A DNA stretch of 64,000 nt from JACVRW01 sp963803085 (GCA_963803085.1 CAWDLE010000019.1:124001-188000), one strand, 5' to 3'; positions 7,954 to 17,432 are shown, numbered from the stretch's first letter. The notes: a model not told the origin generated them from the letters alone. Numbers and translations are program-made.

Positions 7954-8931
7954 GTGAGAATCCAACTCGAGCTTCCGAATGAGGTCGCCGCTGAGCTCGC
8001 CGGGCCCGGCGACGCGGTGATGAAGACCCTCGAGGAGCACCTCGACTGCGAGGTCTTTCTGCGCGGGAACGTGCTCACGCTCGACGGCGAGGACGAGGCC
8101 GTGGCCACCGCCCGCACGGTTGTCCGCGAGATGACCGACCTCGTTCGCCAGGGCCACGAGATCGCGCCCGGCACGATCGAGGCCATCGCAGGCGCGCTCG
8201 ACCGTCACGAGAGCCCCAGTCGCATCCTCGAGGACGTGGTCTGGCGCCACCGCAGCCTGAAGGTCGCCCCGAAGACCGTGAACCAGAAGCACTACGTGGA
8301 TGCCATCAGGCGCTCCACGATCACGGTCGGCGTCGGACCGGCGGGCACCGGCAAGTCGTTCCTAGCCGTGGCCATGGCCGTGGCGGCGCTGTCGCGACGA
8401 GAGGTGAACCGCATCGTGCTCACACGGCCGGCCGTCGAGGCCGGCGAGCGTCTCGGCTTCCTGCCGGGCGACATCGCGGCGAAGGTGGACCCGTACCTGC
8501 GCCCGCTCTTCGACGCCCTCTACGACATGCTCGAGCCCGAGAAGGTGAACCAGCACCTGGAGCGCGGAGTGATCGAGGTGGCGCCGCTGGCCTTCATGCG
8601 GGGTAGAACGCTTAATGATTCCTTCATAATCCTCGACGAGGCGCAGAACACGAGCCCGGAGCAGATCAAGATGTTCCTGACGCGGCTCGGCTTCAACTCG
8701 AAGATGGTCGTGACCGGCGACATCACCCAGATCGACCTTCCGAAGGACCAGCACTCGGGGCTCGTGATGATCGCCGACATCCTCAAGGACGTGGATGGCA
8801 TCGAGTTCGTGCGCTTCGGAGGCGAGGACGTGGTGCGTCACAAGCTCGTGCAGCGGATCGTCGCTGCGTACAGCGAGCACGCCGAGAAGCAGGCCCCGCC
8901 GCTCCGGCAGGCGCGCCGCCAGCAGGGCTAG
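7954..8931 (+). CDS. phoH: PhoH family ATPase (PhoH-like protein)
   Basis: P-loop ATPase of the PhoH family, 325 residues, often a partner of YbeY in RNA metabolism. An N-terminal KH-like segment (EHLDCEVFLRGNVLTLDGED) is followed by the ATPase core with Walker A GPAGTGKS near residue 130 and Walker B FIILDEAQN near residue 227. GTG at 7954 was chosen because it gives the usual N terminus. It is 14 bases after yqeY and just before ybeY, the conserved phoH-ybeY-era order. Confidence 0.94.
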   Translation: MRIQLELPNEVAAELAGPGDAVMKTLEEHLDCEVFLRGNVLTLDGEDEAVATARTVVREMTDLVRQGHEIAPGTIEAIAGALDRHESPSRILEDVVWRHRSLKVAPKTVNQKHYVDAIRRSTITVGVGPAGTGKSFLAVAMAVAALSRREVNRIVLTRPAVEAGERLGFLPGDIAAKVDPYLRPLFDALYDMLEPEKVNQHLERGVIEVAPLAFMRGRTLNDSFIILDEAQNTSPEQIKMFLTRLGFNSKMVVTGDITQIDLPKDQHSGLVMIADILKDVDGIEFVRFGGEDVVRHKLVQRIVAAYSEHAEKQAPPLRQARRQQG

Positions 8932-8945
8932 TCACCCTGATCGAC

Positions 8946-9302
8946 GTGGACCTCATAGACGCCCCTGAGGAGTTCCGCGGACCGGCCCTGGCCGCGCTCG
9001 CGGCCGCCGGGGTCGAGGACGGCCACCTGGCGGTGCAGTTGGTGGACGCCGACGCCATCCGGGCGCTGAATCGCGAGCACCGCAACCTCGATCGCCCCAC
9101 CGACGTGCTGTCCTTCCCGGTTGACGAGGGCGGCCCGTCCGCTGGGCCGCGCGAACTCGGCGACGTGGTGATCTGCCCTGAGCACACGGAGGATCTGATC
9201 GAGGCCGTGGTCCACGGCGTGCTCCACCTGTGCGGATACGACCATGAGCGCGACGGCGGCGAGATGCTCGAGCTGCAGCGCCGCGTGTTGGAGGAGCTGT
9301 GA
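8946..9302 (+). CDS. ybeY: Endoribonuclease YbeY (rRNA maturation factor)
   Basis: Zinc-dependent single-strand endoribonuclease involved in 16S rRNA 3'-end maturation and ribosome quality control. The metal motif HGVLHLCGYDHERD near residue 92 supplies the three His ligands, and NREHRNLDRPTDVLSFP is the conserved upstream block. GTG at 8946 is the first standard start, but in-frame codons from a CTG at 8937 (LIDVDLID) resemble the usual first strand, so the true start may be that CTG. It overlaps era by four bases (GTGA). Confidence 0.94.
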   Translation: MDLIDAPEEFRGPALAALAAAGVEDGHLAVQLVDADAIRALNREHRNLDRPTDVLSFPVDEGGPSAGPRELGDVVICPEHTEDLIEAVVHGVLHLCGYDHERDGGEMLELQRRVLEEL

Positions 9303-10183
9303 GCCGCTCCGGGTTCGTGGCACTGGCCGGGCGGCCGAACGCGGGGAAGTCGACGCTGGTGAACCAGATCGTCGGCGGCAAGGTCGCGATCGTGTCTGAC
9401 AAGCCCCAGACAACGCGCCGCGAGATCCGCGGCGTGGCGAGCGGGGGCGACTGGCAGCTGGTGCTGGTGGACCTGCCCGGTGTGCAGCGCCCACGCGACG
9501 CGCTCACCGAGCGCATGCAGCGCCAGGTTGAGCGCACCCTCGCCGATGCCGACGCCGCGCTGTTCGTGCTGAACGGCGAGCAGGAGATCGGCGCGGGCGA
9601 CCGCTTCATCGCGGAGGCGCTGAAGATTTCGGGCGTACCGACCGTGACCGTGCTGAACAAGGTCGACAGGCTCAACACCCCGCGCACCGTGAAGGCGCTG
9701 TCCACCGCGGCCGAGCTCGACGTGCAGGGCGAGCTGTTCCCGATCAGCGCTATCAACGGAGAGGGCGTCGGCCCGGTGGTCGAGCAGCTCATCTCGCTCA
9801 TGCCGGAGGGCCCGTTCCTCTATCCGCCGGAGGAGACCAGCGACCAGTCGCTCGAGCTGCGGCTCGCCGAGCTGGTGCGCGAGCAGGTGCTGCTGCGGAC
9901 GCGAGAGGAGTTGCCGCACGCGGTGGAGGTCGAGATCGACGAGATCGAAGAGCGCGAGAGCGACGGCCTGCTCGTGGTACGCGCACGGGTGTGGGCGGAG
10001 ACCGAGTCGCAGAAGGGCATCCTGGTCGGTGCGGGAGGCAAGATGGTGCGGGCGGTGGGCACTGCTGCCCGCAAGGAGATCGAGGCCCTGCTCGACCGTC
10101 GCATTCACCTCGACCTGAACGTGCGCGTGCGCAAGGGCTGGCGCCGCGACGAGGGACTTCTGGACCGCCTGGGCATCGAGTGA
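9299..10183 (+). CDS. era: GTPase Era
   Basis: Essential-type GTPase that binds 16S rRNA during 30S assembly. The G domain has G1 GRPNAGKST at residue 10, G3 DLPGVQ and G4 NKVD; the C-terminal KH domain includes the GAGGKMVRAVGTAARKEIE signature. Length (294 residues) is normal. Start and stop overlap the neighbours by four bases on each side, placing it in one coupled unit with phoH, ybeY and the following acetyltransferase. Confidence 0.97.
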   Translation: MSRSGFVALAGRPNAGKSTLVNQIVGGKVAIVSDKPQTTRREIRGVASGGDWQLVLVDLPGVQRPRDALTERMQRQVERTLADADAALFVLNGEQEIGAGDRFIAEALKISGVPTVTVLNKVDRLNTPRTVKALSTAAELDVQGELFPISAINGEGVGPVVEQLISLMPEGPFLYPPEETSDQSLELRLAELVREQVLLRTREELPHAVEVEIDEIEERESDGLLVVRARVWAETESQKGILVGAGGKMVRAVGTAARKEIEALLDRRIHLDLNVRVRKGWRRDEGLLDRLGIE

Positions 10184-10944
10184 TCGAGCGAATTCATGCG
10201 TTCATGCGGCGCGCCGAGGAGGGCGTCTGCGATGAGGTGGTGAAGACCGCCCACGGGACCGCCATGCTCACGCCGAGCCTGCCGCTGGTGTGGCAGGTGA
10301 ACGCGATCCGGGTGGAGGACCCTCAGGCCCGGGTGGCCCAGCTCACAGCGGAGGCCGACGAGATGCAGGGCGCGTTCGGCCACCGCAAGCTCGTGACGCA
10401 TGACGAGCGGCTGGGGATGCGGCTGGCTCCGGAGCTCGCCAAGGCGGGATGGAACGTCTTTCGCGTCCTCATCATGCTGCGCCGCCGTCCTGCCGACCGT
10501 GAGCAGGAGCCGGGCACCGGCGCGGAGGTTCCCCGCGATGTGGGAGCGGCAGCGCTCGCCGCCTTCCGGCGCGAGCAGCCCTTCGGCTGGCAGGACGAGG
10601 CGGTGCGCCAGCTGGCGGAGATGGACGACCGCTATACGCGCGTGCTGGCCGCCCGCGACTTCGCCTCGCCTCCGGACGATCCCGCCTGCGCGTGCCGCCT
10701 CTACACGCACGACGGGCTGGGCCAGGTGGACGAGGTTGGCACGGTCGAGGCCCGGCGCGGGCGCGGCCACGCCCGGGCGGCGGTGGCGGCGGCGGCCGAC
10801 GCGGCCAGCGCCGACGGCTGCGAGCGTGTCTTCATGGTCACCGATGCCGCGGACTGGCCCAAGGAGCTCTACCACCGCCTCGGGTTCGACGAGATCGGCG
10901 CCACGTACGAGTTCCTGAAGCTCCCGATCAGCTCGCGGCCATAA
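10180..10944 (+). CDS. GNAT-family N-acetyltransferase-like protein
   Basis: Protein of 254 residues whose C-terminal third looks like a GNAT fold: the acetyl-CoA loop is VEARRGRGHARAAV and a final YHRLGFDEIGATYEFLKL motif is typical of the last strand and helix. The N-terminal part is not recognised and may bind the substrate. GTG at 10180 overlaps the era stop (GTGA), which fits the operon better than the later ATG at 10204. The acceptor substrate is unknown. Confidence 0.72.
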   Translation: MIERIHAFMRRAEEGVCDEVVKTAHGTAMLTPSLPLVWQVNAIRVEDPQARVAQLTAEADEMQGAFGHRKLVTHDERLGMRLAPELAKAGWNVFRVLIMLRRRPADREQEPGTGAEVPRDVGAAALAAFRREQPFGWQDEAVRQLAEMDDRYTRVLAARDFASPPDDPACACRLYTHDGLGQVDEVGTVEARRGRGHARAAVAAAADAASADGCERVFMVTDAADWPKELYHRLGFDEIGATYEFLKLPISSRP

Positions 10945-10952
10945 TCGTCAGC

Positions 10953-11519
10953 GTGGATCTGCTCCCCTGCATAGTCCAGGACGCCCGCACCGGCGAGGTG
11001 CTCACGCTGGCCTACATGAACGACGAGGCGCTCGAGCGCACGCGCGCGACGGGTGAGATGTGGTTCTGGTCGCGCTCCCGTAACGAGCTGTGGCACAAGG
11101 GCGAGACCTCCGGGAACGTCCAGAAGCTCAAGGAGCTGCGGCTCGACTGCGACGAGGACGCGATTCTCGCGCTCGTGGAGCCCGCCGGCCCGGCGTGCCA
11201 CACAGGCGAGCGCACCTGCTTCCACAACGGCGAGCTCGATCCGGTTCCGGCGGAGGCGCTGGCGGTGCTGGCCCGCACCATCGAGGCGCGACGGGGCGCC
11301 GACACCTACACCGGGACCCTCCTGGCCGACGGCGAGCTGGTGGGCGCGAAGGTCCAGGAGGAGGCCGAGGAGGTGGTGCGCGCGGCGCGTGACGAGTCAG
11401 ACGAGCGCGTGGCCGAGGAGGCCGCGGACGTGCTCTACCACCTGGCCGTCCTGCTGGCGGGCCGCGGGGTCGAGTTGGCCGACGTATACGAGGTCCTGAA
11501 TGAACGTCGCCGCGGCTGA
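10953..11519 (+). CDS. hisIE: Bifunctional phosphoribosyl-AMP cyclohydrolase / phosphoribosyl-ATP pyrophosphatase
   Basis: Catalyses the second and third steps of histidine biosynthesis. The N-terminal HisI domain contains MWFWSRSRNELWHKGETSGN and the zinc-binding cysteines of LDCDEDA and GERTCFHN; the C-terminal HisE domain has the Glu-rich metal site VQEEAEEVVRAA and EEAADVLYHLAVLL. The fusion is 188 residues. The GTG start has CATAAT seven bases upstream. No other his gene is in the window; it leads directly into trpE with a 20-base overlap, linking histidine and tryptophan synthesis. Confidence 0.95.
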   Translation: MDLLPCIVQDARTGEVLTLAYMNDEALERTRATGEMWFWSRSRNELWHKGETSGNVQKLKELRLDCDEDAILALVEPAGPACHTGERTCFHNGELDPVPAEALAVLARTIEARRGADTYTGTLLADGELVGAKVQEEAEEVVRAARDESDERVAEEAADVLYHLAVLLAGRGVELADVYEVLNERRRG

Positions 11520-12960
11520 CCTCCAGCTGACCCCCTCGCTCGACGAGACGCGCGAGCTCGCGCGCGAGCACACGCTCGTGCCGGTGCGCCACACCTTCAT
11601 CGCCGACTGCGAGACGCCGGTGTCCGCGTACCTGAAGCTCCGCGGGGACGGCCCGTCGTTCCTGCTCGAGTCGGCGGAGCAGGGCCAGCAGGTGGGGCGC
11701 TGGTCGTTCCTCGGCTTCCGCCCGCGCGCCGTGATCCGGCTCGACCGCGGCGAGCACCCGGACCCGTACGCGGCCGTTGCGGAGGAGCTCGCGCGCTACC
11801 GGATCGCGCCGCTCGATGGGCTGCCGCCGTTCGCCGGGGGCGCCGTGGGGATGTTCGGATACGACCTCGTGCGGAGCGCCGAGCCGAGCGTGGGCGAGCC
11901 GAACCCAGACGACACCGGCATGCCGGAGCTCGCGGTGATGGTCACCGACGTGCTGCTCGCGTTCGACCACCTCCGCCACGAGGTCACCGTGCTCGCGAAC
12001 GTGGTCGCGGAGGGAGACGTGGAGCGCGCCTACCAGGAGGCCGCCGCCGCGATCGCGGATGTGCGCGAGCGCCTGCGCGGGCCGGTGCCTCAGGTGGGTA
12101 CGGGCCGCACCGAGCCGCCGAGCTTCAGCTCGAACCTGGGCCCCGACGGCTATGCCGAGGCCGTGGAGCGCGCCAAGGAGTACATCCGCGCGGGCGACGT
12201 CTACCAGGTGGTCCCGAGCCAGCGCTGGAGCGCCGACTGCCCCGTGGACGCCTTCTCGATCTACCGCGGCCTGCGCGCGATCAACCCGAGCCCGTACATG
12301 TACTTCCTCGACTTCGAGGACTTCGAGATCGCCGGCGCGTCGCCCGAGGCGCTCGTGACCGTGACGGGGAGGACCGTGCGCCAGCGCCCGATCGCCGGCA
12401 CGCGGCCGCGCGCCGACTCGGTCGAGCAGGACCTCGAGCGCGCCCGCGAGCTGCTCGCCGATCCAAAGGAGCGCGCCGAGCACGTGATGCTGGTGGACCT
12501 CGGCCGCAACGACCTCGGGCGCGTGTGCGAGTACGGCTCGGTCAAGGTCGACGAGCTGATGACCGTGGAGACCTACTCGCACGTGATGCACATCGTCTCC
12601 TCGGTGTCCGGCACGCTGACTCCCGACGTGTCCCCAATGGACGCGCTGCGCGCCTCGCTGCCGGCCGGCACGCTCTCCGGCGCCCCGAAGATCCGCGCCA
12701 TGCAGATCATCGACGAGCTCGAACCCGTCGGGCGCGGTCCCTACGGCGGCGCCGTGGGCTATCTCTCGTACACGGGCGACCTCGACACCTGCATCTACAT
12801 CCGCTCCGCGCTCGTGAAGGACGGGCGCGTGCACATCCAGGCCGGCGGCGGCATCGTCGCGGACTCGGACCCGGAGTACGAGGTGCGCGAGACCGAGGCG
12901 AAGGCCGGCGCGGTGATGGACGCGATCGGGCTTGCCTGCGACCAGGGGGACTGGGCATGA
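11500..12960 (+). CDS. trpE: Anthranilate synthase component I
   Basis: Chorismate-utilising subunit that makes anthranilate with ammonia from TrpG. The 486-residue protein has the TrpE N-terminal domain and the chorismate-binding domain with IAGTRPRADSVEQD, LVDLGRNDLGRV and the C-terminal PYGGAVGYLSYTGDLDTCI region. ATG at 11500 lies within the end of hisIE; the 20-base overlap is longer than the usual four here. No leader peptide or attenuator is visible upstream, since the spacer is absent. It overlaps trpG by four bases. Confidence 0.96.
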   Translation: MNVAAADLQLTPSLDETRELAREHTLVPVRHTFIADCETPVSAYLKLRGDGPSFLLESAEQGQQVGRWSFLGFRPRAVIRLDRGEHPDPYAAVAEELARYRIAPLDGLPPFAGGAVGMFGYDLVRSAEPSVGEPNPDDTGMPELAVMVTDVLLAFDHLRHEVTVLANVVAEGDVERAYQEAAAAIADVRERLRGPVPQVGTGRTEPPSFSSNLGPDGYAEAVERAKEYIRAGDVYQVVPSQRWSADCPVDAFSIYRGLRAINPSPYMYFLDFEDFEIAGASPEALVTVTGRTVRQRPIAGTRPRADSVEQDLERARELLADPKERAEHVMLVDLGRNDLGRVCEYGSVKVDELMTVETYSHVMHIVSSVSGTLTPDVSPMDALRASLPAGTLSGAPKIRAMQIIDELEPVGRGPYGGAVGYLSYTGDLDTCIYIRSALVKDGRVHIQAGGGIVADSDPEYEVRETEAKAGAVMDAIGLACDQGDWA

Positions 12961-13514
12961 CGAGCGTGCTCGTGGTCGACAACTACGACTCGTTCACGTA
13001 CAACCTCGTCCAGTACCTCGGCGAGCTCGGAGCCGACGTGGAGGTGGTGCGCAACGACCTTCCGGAGCTGCTCGAGCGCAGCCCCGACCGCGTGATCGTG
13101 TCACCCGGCCCGTGCACGCCGGAGGAGGCGGGGCTCTCCAAGGAAGCGATTCGGCGCTACGCGGAGGACGGGGTGCCGGTGCTGGGCGTGTGCCTCGGGC
13201 ACCAGGCGCTCGCCGCCGCGTACGGCGGGCGGGTGGTTCGCGGCGAGCCGGTGCACGGCAAGACCGCCGAGGCCGAGCACGACGGCAGGACCATCTTCGA
13301 CGGTCTCGAATCACCGCTCGTGGTCGGCCGCTACCACTCGCTTGTCGTCGATCCGGAGCTGCCGGACGAGCTCGAGGTATCGGCTCGGTCGGGCGACGTG
13401 ATCATGGGCCTGCGCCACCGCGAGCTGCCCCTCGAGGGCGTGCAATTCCACCCCGAGTCGGTGCTCACACCGCACGGCAAAGAGCTGCTGCGGAACTTCC
13501 TTCATGCCGAATAG
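12957..13514 (+). CDS. trpG: Anthranilate synthase glutamine amidotransferase component
   Basis: Class I glutamine amidotransferase that supplies ammonia to TrpE (and to aminodeoxychorismate synthase in species with a shared subunit). The catalytic Cys lies in GVCLGHQA and the His/Glu pair in VQFHPES; the N terminus VVDNYDSFTYNLVQYLGELG is the family hallmark. Length is 185 residues. ATG at 12957 overlaps the trpE stop, and the 3' end overlaps trpD by 11 bases. Confidence 0.96.
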   Translation: MTSVLVVDNYDSFTYNLVQYLGELGADVEVVRNDLPELLERSPDRVIVSPGPCTPEEAGLSKEAIRRYAEDGVPVLGVCLGHQALAAAYGGRVVRGEPVHGKTAEAEHDGRTIFDGLESPLVVGRYHSLVVDPELPDELEVSARSGDVIMGLRHRELPLEGVQFHPESVLTPHGKELLRNFLHAE

Positions 13515-14520
13515 CGTTCTCACTGAGGCCATCGACCGGGTGGCGGGCGGCGAGGACCTCGCGCCGGACGAGGCCTCGCGCGTGCTCGCCGAGATCGTCG
13601 AGGGCAACGCCTCCGAGGGGCAGGCCGCGGCGTTCCTAATCGCCCTGCGTACGAAGGGCGAGACGGTGGGGGAGATCGCCGGCCTCGCGGCAGTGCTCCG
13701 GGAGCGCTCGGTGAAGGTCGATGCGGGGGATGATCTGCTGGACACGGCTGGCACCGGCGGCGGCCGCCCGACCTTCAACGTCTCGACCACGGCGGCGTTC
13801 GTCGCCGCGGGGGCGGGCTGCCGCGTGGCGAAGCACGGCAACCGCTCGGCCACGAGCCAGTGCGGGTCGGCGGACGTGCTCGAGGCGCTCGGCGGCCGCA
13901 TCGACCTTTCGCCCGAGGAGGTGGCGGACTGCATCGGAGAGATCGGCTTCGGGTTCATGTTCGCGCCGCTTCACCACCCGGCGTTCAAGCACATCGTGCC
14001 GGTGCGCAGGGAGCTCGGCGTGCGCACGATCTTCAACTTCCTCGGTCCGCTCACCAACCCCGCGGGGGCGCTGCGGCAGGTGATCGGCGTCTCCGATCCC
14101 GGGAAGATCGAGATCATGGCGGCGGCCCTCGGAGAGCTTGGGGCGGAACGGGCCCTGGTAGTGTCGAGCGCCGATGGCCTGGACGAGTTCTCGGTCTCCG
14201 GGGCAACCCGCGTTGTGGAACTGAGAGACGGCCGTCTGAGCAGCTATGAGGTGACGCCCGAGCAGGTCGACATCGAGCCTTCGGCCGACGGCGCGGTGGG
14301 CGCAGGCACGCCCGACCAGAACGCCCAGGTGTTGCGCGACGTGCTATCCGGGAAGGCCGGCACCGAGCGCTCGCTGGCGGTTCTGAATGCGGGCGCGGCC
14401 ATCTACGTCGCCGGCCGCGCCGACACGCTCGCCGACGGCGTGCGCGCCGCGGAGCGCTCGATCGATGACGGCGCCGCCGCGAACGTGCTGGAGCGCTGGC
14501 TCGGAGCGACTGCCGCGTGA
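13504..14520 (+). CDS. trpD: Anthranilate phosphoribosyltransferase
   Basis: Transfers phosphoribose from PRPP to anthranilate. The PRPP-binding motif is DTAGTGGGRPTFNVST near residue 80, followed by KHGNRS and the magnesium site DGLDEFSV. Full length (338 residues). It overlaps trpG by 11 bases and trpC by four, so trpEGDC is one transcription unit. Confidence 0.96.
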   Translation: MPNSVLTEAIDRVAGGEDLAPDEASRVLAEIVEGNASEGQAAAFLIALRTKGETVGEIAGLAAVLRERSVKVDAGDDLLDTAGTGGGRPTFNVSTTAAFVAAGAGCRVAKHGNRSATSQCGSADVLEALGGRIDLSPEEVADCIGEIGFGFMFAPLHHPAFKHIVPVRRELGVRTIFNFLGPLTNPAGALRQVIGVSDPGKIEIMAAALGELGAERALVVSSADGLDEFSVSGATRVVELRDGRLSSYEVTPEQVDIEPSADGAVGAGTPDQNAQVLRDVLSGKAGTERSLAVLNAGAAIYVAGRADTLADGVRAAERSIDDGAAANVLERWLGATAA

Positions 14521-15329
14521 TCCGGCTGGACGACATCGTCGATGCCACGCGCGACGCCCTGAAGCGGCGCCAGCGCGAGCACCCGCTCTCCGAGCTCGAG
14601 GCGCAGGTCGAGACGGGGCGCGAGGGCCGCCCGTTCGCCGAGGCGCTGTCGCGCCCCGGCACATCGCTGATCGCGGAGCACAAGCGCCGCTCGCCGTCCG
14701 CGGGTGACCTCGCGCCGAGCGGCTCGAGCTGCGCCGAGATCGTCCAAGCCTACGAGCGCGGCGGCGCCGCGGCCGTGTCGATCCTCACCGAGGAGGTGCA
14801 CTTCGGCGGATCGCTGGCGGACCTGCGCGAGGCCCGCGCCGCCACTGAGCTGCCGATCCTTCGCAAGGACTTCACTATCGACCGGTATCAGCTCTACGAG
14901 GCGAAGCTCGCGGGCGCGGACGCGGTTCTGCTCGTGGTGGGTTCGCTCGACGACTCGATGCTCGCCTCGCTCTCTGCGGAGGCGCGGCAGCTCGATCTCG
15001 ACGCGCTCGTCGAGATCCACGACGACGAGGAGCTCGAGCGCGCGCTGGAGCTTGACTCCGACGTGATCGGGATCAACAACCGCAACCTCGAGGACTTCAG
15101 CGTCGACATCCAGCGCACCTTCGACCTGCTCGCTGACGTGCCGGCGGGCAAGGTCGTGGTGTCCGAGTCGGGTATCCACCACCGCGACCAGATCGACGAG
15201 CTGGAGCAGGTCGGGGTGGACGCTGTGCTGATCGGAGAGGCGCTCATGCGCTCGCCCGATCCGCAGGCGGCAGCGCGCGAGCTCACGCACTCGACCGATC
15301 CTGGCGCGGAACCCATCGGCCCCGCTTAG
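14517..15329 (+). CDS. trpC: Indole-3-glycerol phosphate synthase
   Basis: TIM-barrel enzyme that closes the indole ring. Conserved elements are LIAEHKRRSPSAGDL (catalytic Lys), SILTEEVHFGGSL, LRKDFTIDRYQ, the NNRNLEDF loop and VSESGIH. GTG at 14517 overlaps the trpD stop. It is the last gene of the first trp block; the next gene, moxR, has a 23-base gap and its own -10-like hexamer, so the pathway is interrupted here. Confidence 0.96.
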   Translation: MIRLDDIVDATRDALKRRQREHPLSELEAQVETGREGRPFAEALSRPGTSLIAEHKRRSPSAGDLAPSGSSCAEIVQAYERGGAAAVSILTEEVHFGGSLADLREARAATELPILRKDFTIDRYQLYEAKLAGADAVLLVVGSLDDSMLASLSAEARQLDLDALVEIHDDEELERALELDSDVIGINNRNLEDFSVDIQRTFDLLADVPAGKVVVSESGIHHRDQIDELEQVGVDAVLIGEALMRSPDPQAAARELTHSTDPGAEPIGPA

Positions 15330-15352
15330 GCGTATCCGTACCATGGTGATGC

Positions 15353-16303
15353 ATGTCGACCGTCCCTGAGCTCGACCCGCCCGCTGTAGCCGAGCTCGGC
15401 GCGCGCCTCCGAGACAACATCGCTCGCGCTGTCAAGGCCCCGGACTCGGTCATTCGCGACGTGCTGGTTGCGCTGTTCGCAGAGGGCCACGTGCTGATCG
15501 AGGACTATCCGGGCGTGGGCAAGACGGCCCTCGCACGCGCTCTCGCCCGCTCGGTCGATGCCGAGTACGCACGCATCCAGTGCACGGCCGACCTACTGCC
15601 GGCCGACGTGGTCGGCACGAATGTCTATGACCAGCGCGAGAATCGCTTCGAGTTCCGGCCCGGGCCGGTGTTCGCAAACGTCGTGCTTGTGGACGAGGTG
15701 AACCGCGCCTCGCCGAAGACGCAGTCCGGCCTGCTCGAGTGCATGCAGGAGGGCCACGTAACGGTGGACCGGCACACGCACGAGCTGGCGCGGCCCTTCA
15801 TCGTCGTCGCGACGCAGAACCCCGTCGAGTACGAGGGCACGTATCCGCTTCCGGAGGCGCAGCTCGACCGCTTCATGGTGCGCGTCTCGCTCGGGTATCC
15901 GACGGCGCAGCAGGAGAGCGACATGCTCATGGATCACGCCGCGAGCGACCGCGTGCTCGACCTGGAGCCGGTGGCCGACGTGGCGGGCATCCTGGCCGCC
16001 CAGAACGCGGCCTCCGCGGTGCATGGGAGTGAGGCGCTGCGCCGCTACGTCGTCGCCATCTCAGACGCCACGCGCGCCGACCCGCGTGTGGAGCTCGGCG
16101 CGAGCCCGCGCGCCGGCCTGATGCTCTTCCGGGCCGCGAAGGCCTATGCGGCGCTCGACGGCCGCGACCACGCGCTTCCCGACGACGTGCAGAAGCTTGC
16201 CGGCGCCGTGCTCACCCACCGTCTGCTGCTCGCGCCCGGCAGCGGTGCCGACGAGCGCGCCGCGGTCGTTCGCGATGCGCTGGAGCGGGTTCCCGCGCTC
16301 TGA
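15353..16303 (+). CDS. MoxR-type AAA+ ATPase
   Basis: AAA+ ATPase of the MoxR family, 316 residues, normally a chaperone for assembly or activation of partner proteins containing VWA or DUF58 domains. Walker A is EDYPGVGKTALARAL near residue 45, Walker B VVLVDEVNRAS, sensor 1 VVATQNPVEYEGTYPLPEAQ and the Arg finger region LDRFMVR. TACCAT lies eight bases before the ATG. The DUF58 and transglutaminase genes immediately downstream form the classic moxR-DUF58-TgpA set, probably acting in the cell envelope. Confidence 0.94.
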   Translation: MSTVPELDPPAVAELGARLRDNIARAVKAPDSVIRDVLVALFAEGHVLIEDYPGVGKTALARALARSVDAEYARIQCTADLLPADVVGTNVYDQRENRFEFRPGPVFANVVLVDEVNRASPKTQSGLLECMQEGHVTVDRHTHELARPFIVVATQNPVEYEGTYPLPEAQLDRFMVRVSLGYPTAQQESDMLMDHAASDRVLDLEPVADVAGILAAQNAASAVHGSEALRRYVVAISDATRADPRVELGASPRAGLMLFRAAKAYAALDGRDHALPDDVQKLAGAVLTHRLLLAPGSGADERAAVVRDALERVPAL

Positions 16304-16310
16304 CGCGCTG

Positions 16311-17432
16311 ATGCTCCGCCCGCTCTTCACGGCGCTGCTCGGAGTGGCGCTGTGCCTGGCCGGGGGAACGTTCGACACACCATCGTTGTACGTCCCCGGA
16401 GTGGGCCTGATCGTGCTGTCGCTCGGCGCCGTCGTCTGGGTGCGGCTCGCCGCCAAGGGTGCCACGGTCATGCGCGTGCCCGGGCCGCACACGGTCGTGG
16501 AGGAGGAGCCGTATCCGCTGCGGGTGGAGGTGCGGAGCGGCGTCCTGCCGCCACCTGGCGGCGAGCTGCTCGAGCCGCTGCTCGGCTGGCCCGTGCCGGT
16601 GGGCGGGCGATGGTCGCGCCGGCTGCGAATCAACGTGCGCTTCTCCCGGCGCGGACGGCGCGTGCTCGAGCCCGAGCTGCTCGTGATCCGGGATCCGCTG
16701 CGGCTCTACTCGCGCGAGCTCCAGGGCCACGGCGGGGAGGAGGTGCTCGTGCTTCCGCGCGTCGAGCCGGTGACCGCGCCCGGCAGCGGCGGTGCCGGCG
16801 CCGGTTCCCAGGCCGGGATGGGCGCGCAGCCGAGCCTGTCGGGAAGGCGGCTGGACGCGTCCGCCGCGGAGCTCGAGATCGACGGCCTGCGCGCGTACCG
16901 GGAGGGCGCCCCCGCCTCGCGGATCCACTGGCCGTCCGTGGCGCGCCACGGCGAGATGCTCGAGCGCCGCCTGGTCGCCGAGCTGGACTCGGCGCCGCTG
17001 ATCGTGATGGACCCGTCCGCTCCCGCGGACGAGGAGGCCCTCGACAAGGCCGTCCGCGCAGCCGCGTCGCTGTGCGTGTGGCTCGCCCGCAGCGACGGTT
17101 GCGCCGTGCTTCTGCCAGGCGACCGTCGGCCGATCGACATCAGTCATGACCTCGGATCCTGGCCCGCCGTGCATGCGCGCCTCGCACTCGTCGAAGAGGG
17201 CGCCCCTCCGGCCGGCAGCGTGCTCGGCCCGCGCGGCGGCGCGGTGATCTGGGTGACCGGAGCCGACCTTCGTGCCACCCCGCGGGCCCTCGAGCGGCTG
17301 CCCGCCGGGTCGCGCTATGTGGTGGCGCCCGGCGTGCTGCTCGGAGTGCGGCCCGCCTTCGAGGTGGCCGGCTGCACCGGCTGTCTAGTCGAGCGGGCGC
17401 GGCGCGCCACCGGAAGCCGGAGCGCGGCATGA
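16311..17432 (+). CDS. DUF58 domain membrane protein
   Basis: Protein of 373 residues with two N-terminal transmembrane segments (MLRPLFTALLGVALCLAG and VGLIVLSLGAVVWVRLA) followed by a domain containing a DUF58-like core (LEIDGLRAYREGAPASRIHW). DUF58 proteins are VWA-like partners of MoxR ATPases. ATG at 16311 is chosen because it begins the first membrane segment and lies eight bases after moxR. A four-base overlap couples it to the transglutaminase gene. Its exact role is not known. Confidence 0.85.
   Translation: MLRPLFTALLGVALCLAGGTFDTPSLYVPGVGLIVLSLGAVVWVRLAAKGATVMRVPGPHTVVEEEPYPLRVEVRSGVLPPPGGELLEPLLGWPVPVGGRWSRRLRINVRFSRRGRRVLEPELLVIRDPLRLYSRELQGHGGEEVLVLPRVEPVTAPGSGGAGAGSQAGMGAQPSLSGRRLDASAAELEIDGLRAYREGAPASRIHWPSVARHGEMLERRLVAELDSAPLIVMDPSAPADEEALDKAVRAAASLCVWLARSDGCAVLLPGDRRPIDISHDLGSWPAVHARLALVEEGAPPAGSVLGPRGGAVIWVTGADLRATPRALERLPAGSRYVVAPGVLLGVRPAFEVAGCTGCLVERARRATGSRSAA

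Noticed and set aside
10945..11520. Trp or His leader peptide or attenuator before hisIE-trpE
   Set aside because: There is no spacer before trpE and only eight bases before hisIE; no run of Trp or His codons or alternative hairpins is present.
2636..13000. Long antisense open frames, e.g. 2636-3601, 3895-5184, 8783-10108 and 11128-12834 on the minus strand
   Set aside because: They lie opposite well-recognised genes, are rich in Arg/Ala/His and match no family; they arise from GC-rich third codon positions.
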